Shown: positions 36,101 to 44,716 of the stretch, piece by piece
Position numbering within the stretch: the first letter of the stretch is position 1
Layout: each line of letters starts with the position of its first letter
Source of the DNA: Aporrectodea caliginosa
Taxonomy: Eukaryota; Annelida; Clitellata; Crassiclitellata; Lumbricidae
Assembly: GCA_020284085.1 (NCBI GenBank)
Contig: JACEVL010000342.1
Coordinates: 248,001 to 312,000 of the forward strand
Direction: 5' to 3'
Length of the DNA stretch: 64,000 bases
Position numbers and translations under genes: made by a program
The notes under the pieces: generated by a model
Told to the model about the DNA's origin: nothing
What the model saw: only the letters and a program-made list of their open reading frames with translations
Database searches by the model: none

Positions 36101-39100
36101 TGAAAAAGGACTTCTAAATTTATCATTTCCAACTGTTATCTGAATGGATTCATTCTGAAGAAGAGTATCTGTTTCACACTGTTGCTAAAATAGAAATTGA
36201 TCATTTAAATAAACTGTACATGTAAGACAAAATTTGCAACTTACAAAGTAATGTTACTCTCCTAAAGTAACATTTGGAAAATAGTAACATTGTAACAAAT
36301 AATCCCATCATTATTCCAGTAGCTGCCATGGAAATGCGGAAGAATTTTCAAAAAGAAAAAGGTAGCAAAACATGGCAATAGTTATGCATGGGATGGTAAT
36401 GCTGTGGAACCACAAAAGAGTCTCAGTAATATCACGGTAACAGTAACATAGTTTACAACTTATTTTACATGAATACTTATTGATAAGTACCGGGCTCAGT
36501 GCTCACTTATTTGTTGATTATTGATAAGTACAGCACTATATTAATACAGCATTATATAACTGTCAGTTCAGAAATTCATCAGCAAGATTTTCAAAAGTCA
36601 ATTAATTACTAGAAAAATACAAATACAACATAAAAATCGTTTGCTTTCACTGTTTATGCTAACTGCCGCACTCAGGTGGAACCAGTCTCAAGCCTGGATG
36701 AAGGAGGAGGGTGATGCTAATCATCTTATTATGAGACAGCATCATAAAATATAAACTACTACTACTGCCACCACCACTACTACAGTGAAACACTGTAAGA
36801 ACACAGCCAATGGGAGACACGCCATTGGAAACCGCGCATTACGCGTGCACAGCTTAACGAGTCTACCTGAGGGTATAGCAGTAAAGTACATGTTTTGCCT
36901 ATCTTTCCATGAATGTGTAGTCGGCAAAGCTCAAACATCATTACTAGCTAAAAATTACCTTTGCTCTGCTAAGTACAAATGGACATCTTTTTCTTCTGCA
37001 TTTTTGCAAATGCAGAAGAAAACAGAAAAGAAAGTTATTTTACAAAAGGTGGTGTATCAAAGGCTTCTGTGCATTCCTTCTAGTTGCTGACAAAGAAGAG
37101 CGTCAATGTTCACCGAGGAATCCACGTGCGCCGATGGAGGGGACAACAAAGGCCGTCACATGCTCATGCTGGTTTCCTCCTTTCCCCAGGTTCCCCTCCT
37201 TTCCCCAGGTTCCTTCAGGTGGGGCAATGCAACAGTCATAGACTAGTAGTTGGACAATCTCGATGCACTTTGCACCTTGTTCTAAGTTGAGATACTGAGT
37301 TGGCATCTGTGCTGCATTGTGAGCATCTGTTAGTGTATACGTGAAATTCAGCAGCGATTTTCAACAGCATTCTCAACATCGTCATCGATCACTATATTAG
37401 CGCAATCATTTTCATTAAACTACTGCGTGTTAACGATGCCTGTGCATTAATCTGGTGGTGTCAGAAGGCATCACATGTAAACTGGACTTGCGTGTTAATG
37501 GTGCGTATGTTAACAGTGTTTCACTGTACTACTATTTCTACTACTACGTACTGCTAGTGTTCATACTCAAGGCAGTTGCCTGAATAATAGATATTGCAAC
37601 AACCAATCTTCCAGAGCAGAAACTCGAGCCATAACAACTCAATGCAGATATAAGGGTTTAGATAATTAACAATACATTTTGCTTTCCCTACAAAAGAATG
37701 AAATGCTAACCAAGAGATTCTGTTAATTAGAAAGCTGTATAATTTTGATGATCATTGCTCTGATCAATGCTTTGTCTTGAATTCACTTGCAAATGATCTA
37801 TTAATAATACTTTAAAATAAGTAGAATGTCTTTCAGATAGTAGTATGACCAAAACTGCATATAGCCAACTGGCCCATCTTCCAATTTGTGGCATGCATTC
37901 GATATAAAGGTCTGATAACCTTTAGTCCTTTTAACGTTCTAGTGCAATTGGCACCAGTGTCAGTGGTGTCACTGTCATCAAACCCCCTCGTCCTCATCAC
38001 CCTATCTTTCAGAAGCTGTAGGATTAAGGTCAGTAAAATGAGGCTAAGGTAAGAATGTAAAATCAGACAACCTTGTTTCAATTGACTGACCCCCTCCCAC
38101 TGACCAGTCATACAATGTGCATCAGTCTTTGTCTCATACCTGGAGCCTGTTGGCAAGCAAAGCATCTGATAATTATTCCTCAGTAAGCTACAACTAGGTG
38201 TTGCGTTGAAGAATGTCCTGTAACTTCGATATATCTGCTAGTCAACAGTTTGATAAGGACCGCAGAGCACCTTCGAAAAAAGCAAGGCTTTGCTATAAGT
38301 AGGTTCAATAAAACAGTCATAATTGTGTGTTGGTTGTGGCCGGGCCTTTGACTGCTATTCGATAAACTGGAAGTTCAAAATACCCAAGTTTTACTGTATT
38401 CAGGAATTGGGCGAATCTGTATACTAGGCTCATAGTGGGATCAATGTTTCCATATGGCAGTCACATAAAGTCCATCTGGGTCACAAAATGCTCACTGGCA
38501 TGCAGCAAGGCTCTTTCTTACTTTCTTTACAATTTTCACCAATTGGGTAAGTAATTATCGGAGGCTGTGGCATTCTTCAGTAATTTGACATTTTTGCATA
38601 GATCTTCGTATTGTATATATTGCATATTCCTGATTTTGCAAATATGTATATGTATCCAAATAATCCTTGTTGAGTTATGTGCTCTGTGTGTAATTTACAG
38701 CATAATCCATAGTGCATAGTGCACTTTTGCTTGAGTTTAACTGCTCCAAATCTTAGTGTATACAATTTGGTAAAGGGTGTTCCAAGCAGTGGCATAGCAG
38801 AATTTTTGGGGGCCTTGTGCAGAGCTTCGGTGGTGGGCCCCTCCCCTTGAATCCCCCTTCGATTTCAAATTTAAAAAAAGCAGTGCAAAAAGCGCTGTTG
38901 CATACAACATGAGTAAATTCAGATAATAAAATTTGGACAAGTCACAAGTGACAAATCTACCTAGTCTAAGAAGAAGAATCCTAAAAGTTAAAACGTTCAT
39001 TTGCGCGCTTTCTCTTGGGCAAAAATATCCGCTACTTCTGAAGTGTCAAGCTTTTTGGCATGTTGATTTTCTATTGACAACATTGCCAGGTCGCTCAGCC

Positions 39101-40797
39101 GCTCTTCTGACATGGTACTTCATAGACAGTATTTGATGAGCTTCAATTTTGAAAGTGATCGTTCGCATGTCGCAACAGTCACAGGCAACGTCAACATCAA
39201 CAATGTGCATATAGGCAAAGCAGACTTCACTGAATGTAGACGACAGAACATAATAGTGTATTATCAGTATTGCGTACAGTTGGTTGTCAAAATGTGTATA
39301 TTGGGTAATGCATACAGTTAGTCGTCAGAGGCATCCATCAGCGTTGAAGACAGCAGTTGCACAATTTCGAAGATAGTTGGCCTCATGACAACTTTGAGCA
39401 AATGACAACAGCTGAGCTGGAAAAGCAAGCGAAATTTTGGTATGATACTGATTAGCTAACAATTCGGCCACAGCATACTGTTCGTCGTCAGAGGCATCCA
39501 ACAATGTTGAAGGCAATAGAGCGCTGAACGTTGCAGCCAACGAACTAAAGCTGAGAAGTCGCCGTGTGATTTGTCCACTATTGAGTTCTATGAATGTAGA
39601 TTTAAATAAATAAATAAATAGTAGAGATTTGAGTGCCGTAATTTGTAGGCAGTCGATGACTTGAGGCAAACGATTCAGAAACACTTGCCCATTTAAGGTC
39701 CACGTGCACAGACAGTTCTAGCCCGAGATTTTTAGATCTCTGAAATCTTTGGGAAGGGAACCGTGATCTGAACGCTCTCTTGCACAGATGAGCATGAGAC
39801 GCAGTCTACGCTCTTACTGATGTAGCTAACTGGGCTTGGTTAAGTTGACTTGATTACATTCTGAAAGAAAAGCCCTTCTGATGGTCTGACCACCGGGGCC
39901 GTTGTGCCATGGGGGTCCTTGTGCATTGCATAACCTGCACAACCCACTGCTACACCGCTTTTTCATTTTCTCAGATATGTATCGTCTTGTTGTCGTTCTG
40001 TCTCTTTGGCATAATAAAGGTGTTCATAATCCAACTCCCATGAAAAACCAGGCAAAAGTTTACAGTGGCTCAGTCACAACAGAGACAGAGATAAACAATA
40101 TGACCGACCCAGATTGGGATAGAATACAGCGCTCTGACCTACAACAGCAATATGGTCGCCCCAGCCCAATCTGGGCGGCCATATTGCCTATCTTGGTCTA
40201 CGTTGTGACCAAGCCACCGTAAACTTTTACTCATTAGCATTCAAATCACTTTTCCCCGTTACAAATTTTCGGTCAAACTAATTCAATAACGCTCCCTAGA
40301 TGGCACTACATAACCCGGGACAGAGCCGAACTGAATCTAAATTTGTATCTGTTGCTATTTTGAAATGTAAATTAAAGATCACCCAATTATACCCCGATAA
40401 CAGAAATTTAACGTAGTTTCACAACCTTTTTACTGTAATCGCTGTGAGCATCTGTGATTGTAAAAGGTGATCGAGAGCGATCCCGTCTGTGCCCGTAATC
40501 GTACTTCTCCGGCTTCCTTCCTGCTCTGTAATTCCCATCAGTTACTTCGACTTCACTAAACCTGTGAGCAGCCGTCGGCCCCGGGTGTCCTATGGCCGAT
40601 GCTCTTCCCGGGTGTCCCATGGCTGATGCTCTTCCCGGGTGTCCCATGGCCGTTCCTCTGCCAGGGTGTCCCATGGCCGATGCTCTCGATGGTCGACCAC
40701 GAAAGCATCTACCTCTGTCAGTTGCAACTTCGTGTTCGAAATAATAATCCTCCTGGCGACGTCTATTCAGCCTAGGATCTCTTCCCCGTTGAGCCAT
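18392..40797 (-). CDS. ZNF318: ZNF318-like matrin-type zinc-finger protein (six exons)
   Basis: Exons (minus): 40426-40797, 34364-36184, 30361-30930, 28905-28986, 23137-23255, 18392-21178. All junctions are GT-AG and phase-compatible (0,0,0,1,0), giving 5,751 nt or about 1,916 residues. Features shared with vertebrate ZNF318, in order: ITVGNDKF, an FLYG motif (GDQFLYGEK), a helix VLKSIGFNFELSKIMQ, a coiled coil near KEKLKINRRQQDELHAHI, a first U1/matrin-type C2H2 finger (YDYYDGGDNWCSIC...HLHCTAH), KPW, and a second finger (LPVKGFFCTLC...HALSEEHNAKF). The vertebrate protein is a nuclear regulator of transcription and RNA processing; the same role here is inferred. Odd: the last exon adds 31 19-residue repeats. 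The exon 1 donor (AAGgttgtg) is weak, so an extra small exon is possible. Confidence 0.85.
18395..20176 (-). repeat. 57-bp coding minisatellite (31 units)
   Basis: 31 head-to-tail 57-bp units plus a 15-bp stub. In the middle (about 18990-19760), A and B types alternate (LAACQSQKPLSIEAE / LAICQSQKPSSTDTE), giving a 114-bp higher-order period, and a 228-bp block is repeated nearly exactly. Both ends are more divergent, as expected when unequal exchange homogenises the centre. The array is also open in a second minus frame and one plus frame. Confidence 0.95.
21530..22250 (+). mobile_element. Decayed LINE in ZNF318-like intron 5
   Basis: Broken plus-strand frames resemble a LINE polymerase: VRQGCLL near 21570, then KLKLCRLYICHWCCFMAV (compare LYxxxVLPVLLYGCETW), TTKKALNEQLNG and RGxIKIPYTD. 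Many stops and frameshifts. No tail identified. Confidence 0.55.
22431..22610 (+). mobile_element. tRNA-derived SINE, copy 1
   Basis: Box A-like TTGGTTAGAGCGC and box B-like GGTTTGAGCCTCC, about 35 bp apart, are followed by a shared body (CTACTGTGCACAAACCTTGAGC, CTTAATAAATGCA). The same body occurs at 46660 (plus) and 49580 (minus). It lacks a cloverleaf 3' half, so it is not a functional tRNA gene. Confidence 0.65.
23137..23255 (-). CDS. ZNF318: ZNF318-like exon 5 (second zinc finger)
   Basis: 119 nt between acceptor gcatctag and donor AAGgtactg. It encodes GMEFLLPVKGFFCTLCQKF and then the His-X5-His half (HALSEEHNAKFK). [G]xEFLxPxxGFxCxLC is the diagnostic second finger of ZNF318. Confidence 0.85.
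23256..24135. other. Intron sequence without recognised features
   Basis: Part of ZNF318-like intron 4. AT-rich. Short open frames at 23364-23732 and 23784-24146 have no splice context or recognisable motif. A GACAGATTGACAGATT microduplication lies at about 23735-23770. Confidence 0.3.
24136..24522. mobile_element. hAT-type element fragment
   Basis: Starts CAGTGGCGTAACCAGGCC, a hAT-style terminus, and contains two diverged copies of a TTTGTAATGGTSCATTTTGG block (about 24248 and 24464). Its right side meets the LINE tail at 24523, so the opposite terminus is lost or not recognised. Confidence 0.45.
24523..26085 (-). mobile_element. CR1/L2-type LINE (5' truncated, split by a hAT MITE)
   Basis: The minus strand carries the reverse transcriptase in order: FQSGFRKGHSTETLLVRLL, AVSTAFDTVDHDIILRRL, FGLPQESVLGPLL, a block with SYAGDLQAFLHC (YADD-like, degraded), NPLRLNSSKTQFIWLGTRQQ, then RDLGVTLD, VVSRLDYCSALCVGFP and VLHWLPFPQWIAYRI. 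The 3' end has AGGGGCGCTATGTAAATC and an (ATTC)n tail near 24525. Several frameshifts. A 204-bp MITE (25215-25418) sits between ITFS and SFVRDLGV; removing it restores the frame. Confidence 0.85.
25215..25418. mobile_element. hAT MITE inside the LINE, perfect 8-bp TSD
   Basis: A 204-bp element with ends CAATGGCGTAC and CAGTGGCAAAG (inverted), flanked by TGAGAAAG on both sides (25207-25214, 25419-25426). Excising it with one TSD copy rejoins the LINE reading frame, independent proof of the insertion. Confidence 0.9.
26086..26829. other. Intron stretch, possible hAT remnant
   Basis: CAGTGGTGTCAAGCG (26138) and, inverted at 26668, CAGGCGCGTAACTAGC could be the ends of a ~530-bp hAT element, but the flanking eight bases do not match. 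No coding sequence seen. Confidence 0.3.
26830..28740 (+). mobile_element. CR1/L2-type LINE remnant in ZNF318-like intron 4
   Basis: The plus strand contains, across broken frames, [54 protein letters not shown] and LDQLHWLPVEVTIKFKLASF, the order of a CR1/L2 thumb and C-terminal region. The 5' third (26936-27700) is very decayed. A second copy of the same family lies at 47130-47370. Confidence 0.7.
28905..28986 (-). CDS. ZNF318: ZNF318-like exon 4 (inter-finger linker)
   Basis: A short exon, 82 nt, between acceptor acatctttag and donor TTCAGgttaag. It starts in phase 0 and ends in phase 1, exactly as its neighbours need. It encodes QIKPWKLLQVLQSK and a proline-containing linker ending SEPAS. 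KPW sits where vertebrate ZNF318 has RPW. An alternative acceptor at 29014 would create a stop. Confidence 0.7.
29110..29545 (+). mobile_element. RTE-like LINE C-terminal fragment
   Basis: Plus-strand fragments read VTNKEIYECIKQISVFEII-like, then KKMLRCLDISGV and RAWKRPAGHP, the layout of the terminal LRWFGH-type region of RTE/CRE-like LINEs. Broken by stops. Confidence 0.5.
29633..30169. mobile_element. hAT element with ATAATCGG subterminal repeats, perfect 8-bp TSD
   Basis: A 537-bp element flanked by TGTGTAAT (29625-29632, 30170-30177). The left end begins TAGGGATGTTAAACGATAAT. Both subterminal regions are built of short inverted and direct CGATTATCGGTTT copies. The middle holds four tandem ~69-bp units (29733-29998). 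No transposase. Confidence 0.8.
29733..29998. repeat. Four ~69-bp tandem repeats inside a hAT element
   Basis: Each unit contains TTCCACAGCCAACGAGGTAA, TAGTAGAACCC and GACGTATTATTGCCTC. The last copy is truncated. Confidence 0.9.
30361..30930 (-). CDS. ZNF318: ZNF318-like exon 3 (first zinc finger)
   Basis: 190 codons between acceptor ccattttacag (before 30930) and donor CAGgttagt. It is highly charged (Lys/Glu-rich) and ends in the first matrin-type finger: Cys-X2-Cys in NWCSICSSLF and His-X5-His in LHCTAHQQ. The aromatic YDYYDGGDNW before the finger is the strongest ZNF318 signature in the window. Confidence 0.88.
31217..32034. mobile_element. Foldback element with CGTCAACGGAC-unit arms and a nested foldback
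   Basis: The left arm (31217-31378) is an array of 15-17-bp units such as CGGACTGTTCGTCAA. The right arm (about 31893-32034) is the same array inverted. The outer ends align as GCATGCGGACGTTTCGTC / GGTTCTAAGACGTTTCATC. Flanks GCTGTGAAG and GCTGTGAAC match at 8 of 9 bases. Inside lie a second inverted pair (31455-31780) and a stretch akin to the foldback at 10856 (31813-31865). No transposase; known Mutator-like and foldback elements make 8-11-bp duplications. Confidence 0.75.
31455..31780. mobile_element. Inner foldback: GAAGTTGGATTGATGA-unit arms
   Basis: GAAGTTGGAT.GATGA units face right at 31460-31515 and left at 31668-31768 (TCATCAATCCAACTTC), with a shared AATAATTATTTGCTTAAATA linker. 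The same unit occurs as an orphan arm at 12142-12231. Confidence 0.6.
32035..32699. other. Intron stretch without recognised features
   Basis: AT-rich. A run of degenerate TTTCAGTT-containing repeats lies at 32150-32290. No coding signal. Confidence 0.3.
32700..33095. mobile_element. Possible MITE with AATC..CTTCTCATTTGA ends
   Basis: CAATCTTCTCATTTGAGG (about 32702) reappears inverted near 33080-33095 (AATCAGAGCTTCTCATTTGA). GATCGATC-rich subterminal regions lie inside both ends. About 390 bp, no ORF, no confirmed target duplication. Confidence 0.45.
33106..33355. repeat. Degenerate short-unit repeat
   Basis: Repeated phrases of the kind TTTTGTCCTAGTAC, GTCACTGGACATTTG and ATTTTATCC about every 20-25 bp resemble the arms of the foldback elements here, but a clear opposite arm was not found. 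Confidence 0.3.
33460..34235 (+). mobile_element. CR1/L2-type LINE 3' end
   Basis: Plus strand: HLTFSSSVRDLGV, then after frame breaks SRLDYC, VLHWLPYPQRIAYRVSALVR, LRSAVQAEFLVP, CAFSVAGPVTWNGLPVALRL and FFSSLKTVLFDQGW. The 3' end reads GGGGCGCTATATAAATC followed by a (TAA)n-like tail. Inactive. Confidence 0.8.
34364..36184 (-). CDS. ZNF318: ZNF318-like exon 2 (FLYG motif, proline-rich, coiled coil)
   Basis: 607 codons between a strong acceptor (ttctattttag, before 36184) and the donor GAGgttaga. The first 20 residues hold SIQITVGNDKFRSPF, matching the N-terminal motif of ZNF318. Mid-exon are GDGDQFLYGEKLIPEKIEDA and VVANVLKSIGFNFELSKIM. Then comes a proline-rich block (PPRHPLIATVQPPPPSV), a basic Ser/Lys/Arg segment with likely nuclear localisation signals (KKQQQKKRSASK) and a coiled coil (LKINRRQQDELHAHIRALLQ). 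The frame opens well upstream of the first internal Met, so it is an internal exon. Confidence 0.85.
36185..36782. other. Start of ZNF318-like intron 1
   Basis: Nothing recognised; AT-rich. A GATAAGTACNGNACT-like motif recurs at about 36482 and 36520. Confidence 0.3.
36783..37526. mobile_element. pogo/Tigger-like non-autonomous element, TA target
   Basis: A 744-bp element flanked by TA, with inverted ends CAGTGAAACACTGT followed by short copies of GTTAAC- and GCGCATTA-type motifs (AACACGCAAG at the right). This terminus style is known from pogo/Tigger elements. Open frames inside have no transposase motif. Confidence 0.65.
37527..38786. other. Intron stretch without recognised features
   Basis: No repeats or exons identified with confidence. 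A minus frame at 37833-38165 lacks splice context and similarity. Confidence 0.3.
38787..39958 (-). mobile_element. hAT transposon remnant with hATC dimerisation domain
   Basis: Ends CAGTGGCATAGCAG (left) and, inverted, AGCGGTGTAGCAG (right). On the minus strand, 39010-39200 encodes the C-terminal hAT signature LPVTVATCERSLSKLKLIKY, an in-frame stop, then STMSEERLSDLAMLSIE. Another segment (39325-39684, SDDEQYAVAELLANQYH) may be an upstream part of the same transposase. Large deletions and stops; no target duplication found. Confidence 0.72.
40063..40219. mobile_element. Mariner-type MITE with ~58-bp inverted repeats
   Basis: 157 bp, TA on both sides, ends CAGTGGCTCAGTCACAAC and (inverted) CGGTGGCTTGGTCACAAC. 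The arms continue to ...CAATATGRCCG.CCCAG, so almost the whole element folds into one hairpin. Confidence 0.7.
40426..40797 (-). CDS. ZNF318: ZNF318-like exon 1 (N terminus)
   Basis: Starts at ATG 40797 (MAQRGRDPRLNRRRQEDYYF). It is very rich in Arg, Gly, Ser and Pro, as in RS-type nuclear proteins. Residues about 36-72 are four copies of a 9-residue unit (RASAMGHPG), then an RS segment (RRDRSRSPF). The donor after SKK is GT but otherwise weak. The joint to exon 2 is in frame (phase 0). The start is the first ATG after several stops upstream. Confidence 0.65.
40576..40690 (-). repeat. 27-bp coding tandem repeat in ZNF318-like exon 1
   Basis: Four copies of a 27-bp unit encoding RASAMGHPG-type peptides, with one variant each of GTA and SAI. 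The multiple of three keeps the frame. Confidence 0.85.
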
Positions 40798-41083
40798 TGT
40801 CAGTTAAATCAACGAATAAATATTCGTCGTTGAATTATAGTTACTATTCTAGAAGACTTTATCAATATACATTGGTATGAATTATCTCGGCACTCCCGTT
40901 TACAGTCTCACCAACGACCTATTCCATACAGGACTGGAAAGTGACTTAAAATGGCGTCCATGGACTCTGACGCTCGTAGCGGCAAAGCTGTAAAAAGTCG
41001 TGTTTACATAACACAGGCATTGCGGTTTCAATGAAGAAAGTCGACGAATAATTATTTTTAAGCAATTAGCAATTTCCTATGCA
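40798..41083. promoter_or_regulatory. Upstream region of the ZNF318-like gene
   Basis: Lies directly 5' of ATG 40797 on the minus strand. No TATA box in a convincing place. ATTCGTCG recurs (40825, 41042). Promoter role is inferred from position only. Confidence 0.25.
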
Positions 41084-41091
41084 GTGTAAAC

Positions 41092-41478
41092 CAGGGCTGT
41101 TTAAGGCTTGGTTTTTTGGTTTTTGTTTTCTTGGTTTTTTTTTAAAAAAAACAAAAAACCGTAAATTTTGGTTTTTTTGTTTTTTACAAATTTTGACATT
41201 ATAAATGCCAAAAATGGCGTCTCTTCAACTCTCTTGGCAATTGTTGTATGGTCTTTGTTAACTTCGTTTTATGACATTCTACGGTTCTACTGTTCTAGTT
41301 AATTTCAATTAGGGCCTATAATGCATCTGATTAATTTGAATGGCATTATGCCATTTTAATGAGTTTATGATCCGAAATAGGAAAATCTCAAAAACTAAAA
41401 ACCAAAAAACCAGAAAACCAAAAAAAAACAAAAAAACAACTTTTAATTTTGAAAAAAGTTTGGTTTTTTGCACCTCTG
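41092..41478. mobile_element. hAT MITE with GGTTTTTTG subterminal repeats, perfect 8-bp TSD
   Basis: A 387-bp element flanked by GTGTAAAC (41084-41091, 41479-41486). Ends are CAGGGCTGTTTAA and, inverted, CAGAGGTGCAAAAAACC. Both subterminal zones are arrays of GGTTTTTTG and its complement. No ORF. Confidence 0.85.
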
Positions 41479-41486
41479 GTGTAAAC

Positions 41487-42014
41487 CATCATACCTGGGA
41501 TTATTATTACTGAATAATAGTCCCAGATCATACTAGACGAAAATCACGAATTCACGGAATTCACGGAAACCGTGAATTTTGACGTTTGCCGTGAATGCCG
41601 TGAATTTTAGTGGAATCTATTTTCTTTGTGACGTCATTGCATCTGTCGATGATTTGAATCGAGCAACAATAATAATTATTGACGGATTAGCTTTGAGCGG
41701 ACTTATAGTGCATTATTTTAGGATCTGTAAGCAGATTGTTACTGTCGTCGTTGACGTGTTACGGTATTAGTAAATTTCGTGTTTCGTCGTCGTCGTCGTC
41801 TGAAGTAGAGGAAGGATGCCTAAGCGATCGGCTGATACAGCGCGTGGAGGCAAGAGCAAGATGAGGAAACAATATTCGGCGATCCCATTTCAGACGACAG
41901 GGTATGTCAGCTCACTGGCATAATGTACGATGATCGCATTTTATTCTTAATGCATACTACTCGCAATAGTAACAGTAACAGTAACAGTATTAGTGGTAAT
42001 AATTTCCATAGGCG
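41487..42014. other. Possible 5' exon region, uncertain
   Basis: GAATTCACGGAATTCACGG and GCCGTGAATT repeats lie at 41545-41605. ATG 41816 opens a frame (MPKRSADTARGGKSKMRK) to a good GGgtatgt donor at 41902, but its phase (2) does not fit the next candidate exon at 45445, so it is not joined to that gene. Confidence 0.3.
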
Positions 42015-42022
42015 TAGCTACA

Positions 42023-42208
42023 CAGTGCCGTAACGAAGGATTTCAATGCCCAGGGGCAAGGTTTGATGACGGCGCCCCCTTTTAATTTTCTTGTTGACTT
42101 TTAATCGTTCTTTGTCATAGTACTATGTGTACCACTGAAAGCTAATTATGCGCCCCTCTGGTGCTGCGCCCGGGGTTCTGCCCCTCTGTCCCCCTCGTTA
42201 CGCCACTG
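42023..42208. mobile_element. hAT MITE, perfect 8-bp TSD, in an older hAT end
   Basis: 186 bp, ends CAGTGCCGTAACGAAGG and (inverted) CAGTGGCGTAACGAGGG, flanked by TAGCTACA (42015-42022, 42209-42216). The flanks joined (TAGGCGTAGCTACATTGAGG) look like the terminus of an older hAT-type element, so this is a nested insertion. Confidence 0.87.
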
Positions 42209-42371
42209 TAGCTACATTGAGGCACGAGGAGGCAGTTGCCTCCTCTTGCTTCTTTATATACTGGAACTTCTATTGACCAATGACTCCAATTACCAGGATT
42301 TTGCCAATGGTCTGTGAAGTTGCCTCCTCTTGAATTTAAGTCTCGTTTCGTGCCTGATAATATCTACCTAT

Positions 42372-42828
42372 CGATCTATGTAATTTATGTAGCGCCCCTT
42401 CAAGAAAACTACTCAGAGGCGCTCCCGACCCAGGCCCGGTCAAAGAGGAAAGTCTTGAGTTATAAAAAGAGCTAGACAGGTTGCGCGGGAGAGAATGCAG
42501 GTCGGAGGGGAGGCCATTTCAAACAGTGGATAAAAATCCTATGCTGTTATAGTGGCAGTGCGAGCACGTGGAAGCACAAAGTCACTTCTGGATTTTGAGC
42601 GCACAGATCGGTGACCAGGGCAGGCCCAAGTCAGAGTAAAGATCTCCCGAAGATAGACAGTGCCAGACGATAGAGGAGACCCTATAATGGATGCGCTGCT
42701 GGACAGGGAGCCGGTAGGCATCCAGCATGTACGCAGAGATGTGACCAAACGTATGGACGCCACCAGTCATACAAGCATGGACCAAGGAAGAAACAGAAAG
42801 AGGAAGAGAGAGCGCATATAAGAAACCC
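42372..42828 (-). mobile_element. CR1/L2-type LINE 3' end
   Basis: The 3' end AGGGGCGCTACATAAAT lies at 42390. Minus frames carry VHTFGHISAYMLDAYRLP, QRIHYRVSSIVWHCLSSGD and GLPWSPICALKIQK, the tail of the polymerase. Truncated at the (TAA)n tract. Confidence 0.7.
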
Positions 42829-42898
<70 letters not shown>

Positions 42899-42945
42899 AT
42901 GCGTACATGCACACAAATATGTACAAACATACATACATACATACA

Positions 42946-42976
<31 letters not shown>

Positions 42977-42980
42977 TATA
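42829..42980. repeat. (TAA)n and (CATA)n microsatellites
   Basis: About 70 bp of (TAA)n to 42896, then (CATA)n at about 42925-42975. They create long poly-Ile or poly-Tyr frames that are not genes. Confidence 0.95.
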
Positions 42981-43158
42981 CATACATACATACATGTACG
43001 TACGTACGTGCGTACGTACGTATGTACGTCTGTATACACGTACATAAGTAAGCGTATGCCTGATGAACTGCATTGGCTTTTCATCCAAAAGCAGCTGTCT
43101 TCTGGGGTGCTTTCAGGCATCAAAGTGTTACTTTTGCAGGGTACCTCAAAATTTCCAA

Positions 43159-43330
43159 GTGCCGAGTACTTACGCTCTACTTCAGGCGAGTACTTCAGCT
43201 CTGCTTCAGCCGAGTACTCCCGCTCCACTTCAGCCAAGTACTTCCGCTCTACTTCAGCCGAGCACTTCCGCTTTGCTTCAGCCGAGTACTCCCGCTCCAC
43301 TTCAGCCGAGTACTTCCGCTCTACTGCAAG
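43159..43330. repeat. 24-bp minisatellite, seven units
   Basis: Seven copies of CGAGTACTTCCGCTCTACTT plus CAGC. The unit is a multiple of three and free of stops in several frames, so it looks coding in both directions without other support. Confidence 0.9.
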
Positions 43331-44579
43331 TAATGACAAACACTGGTAGATACAATGTACTTGTTCTTTGTTTAATTGATTGATATCTGTATCTAATATC
43401 TAGTCTCGTTCTCTAACCATGTTGGATTTCGACTCGAAGTCCAAAGGATCTGGATTGTTCACTGCAGCTTCACTCGAAGCAACCACCGACTGATGTCTTG
43501 TACATTATGAAATCAAGACAATAAAAATTATTCAATTAACTTAATGACTTCTCTTGCACCCTTATCATGAGGCCCAATGTATCAATCGAAGTCCTCTTCA
43601 AGTGATTTAGTAGTCACAGTGGAAATCCAACTGATCAGAGAACCACAGAACCAGGCAATGGTGAGTAAGGGAGTTTAGTTCTAAGGTTTAAAAGGAAAGA
43701 CAATCAATAACCAACAGAATGAGGCTAGATTAGAGTAGATTGGAGTTAGTTCCTGTAGCCGCCGCCATTCGCCGCGGCTAAGTCCTGAAGTCGAAAGCAG
43801 CCGATAAGCTATCGAGTGCTAGCGCATCTCAAGGGTATACATTAATGTTTTGCTTATTGTTTTAATTGCGGTCTTCGAGTTTCGATTTTGTACGACGACA
43901 TCAGCAGCAGCAGGACAGAAGCAAAACTTCCTTAGGCCCTATAAGGTACGAGTCGCAGTGCAATAGACTAGCAGTCTAACAATCAGTTGATGTCAGATCA
44001 CCAGTTGCGGTCTCCGGTCTTTTACTACCTACCTGAGTGATGTCGCCACGTTGCAATTAACGTACTTGCAATATTATTAGACAAGCAGTTCCACAACGGC
44101 TAACAAGTTGAATGTTACAAGCAATGTGTCCATTCAACAAAAATATAACCGATACTTCAAAGAGGTGGTTCTGACACAGACTGAAGATAAGGGTAAGGTC
44201 AATAGGGAAGACCTATTTCCAAGCGGTATTTTCCAAACGATTGCGAGGTCGTGACTAGAGACAAATTAATTTGTTAATCGGAAATCGGAAATTGGTAAGA
44301 CCAAACGAGTACTTCAACGGGGTATCTGAATGAAGATAAGAGTAAGGTCAATAGGGAAGACCTACTTACAAGCGGTATTACGGCTGCGGTATTTTCAAAA
44401 CGACATCGACATTAACTTTCTTTTTAGATGGTCAAAATTATTACCTAACTACTAGAAACTTTGTTCGCGATTCGTAGAAAAACATTTAACATTCCATGCT
44501 TGTAGTCTCGTTCTTTTAAATGAATAAATCTTGTTGAATGCATTTTCAAATTGTTTGTTCTCGTTGGCGTTTACGACGG
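43331..44579. other. Gene-free stretch
   Basis: No exon recognised. A ~50-bp phrase (AAGGTCAATAGGGAAGACCT ... AAGCGGTATT) occurs twice, near 44193 and 44347. Confidence 0.35.
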
Positions 44580-44716
44580 GGCTATTTTTACGGGGGCTGT
44601 TTTAACGGGGCGATTTTGACGGAGCTATTTTGTCGGTTTGCGATTTTGACGGGGCTATTTTGGTCATGGGGCTGTTTTGACGGGTCTGTTTTGACGGGGC
44701 TATTTTGACGGGTCAC
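44580..44716. repeat. GACGGGGCTATTTT short-unit array (orphan foldback-like arm)
   Basis: About eight degenerate copies of a ~17-bp unit (GACGGGGCTATTTTGAC). It has the same look as the arms of the foldback elements here, but no inverted partner was seen within the window. Confidence 0.6.

Noticed and set aside
36785..37090. 101-codon plus-strand ORF
   Set aside because: Lies wholly inside the pogo-like element and has no transposase or host motif.
41816..41901. First exon of the 45-50 kb gene
   Set aside because: It ends in phase 2, but the next candidate exon then hits an immediate TGA. Kept only as an uncertain region.
42582..43383. Several ORFs with poly-Ile, poly-Tyr, VCMY or SAEVER repeats
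   Set aside because: They arise from (TAA)n, (CATA)n and the 24-bp minisatellite; frames in both directions are open and none has splice or start support.
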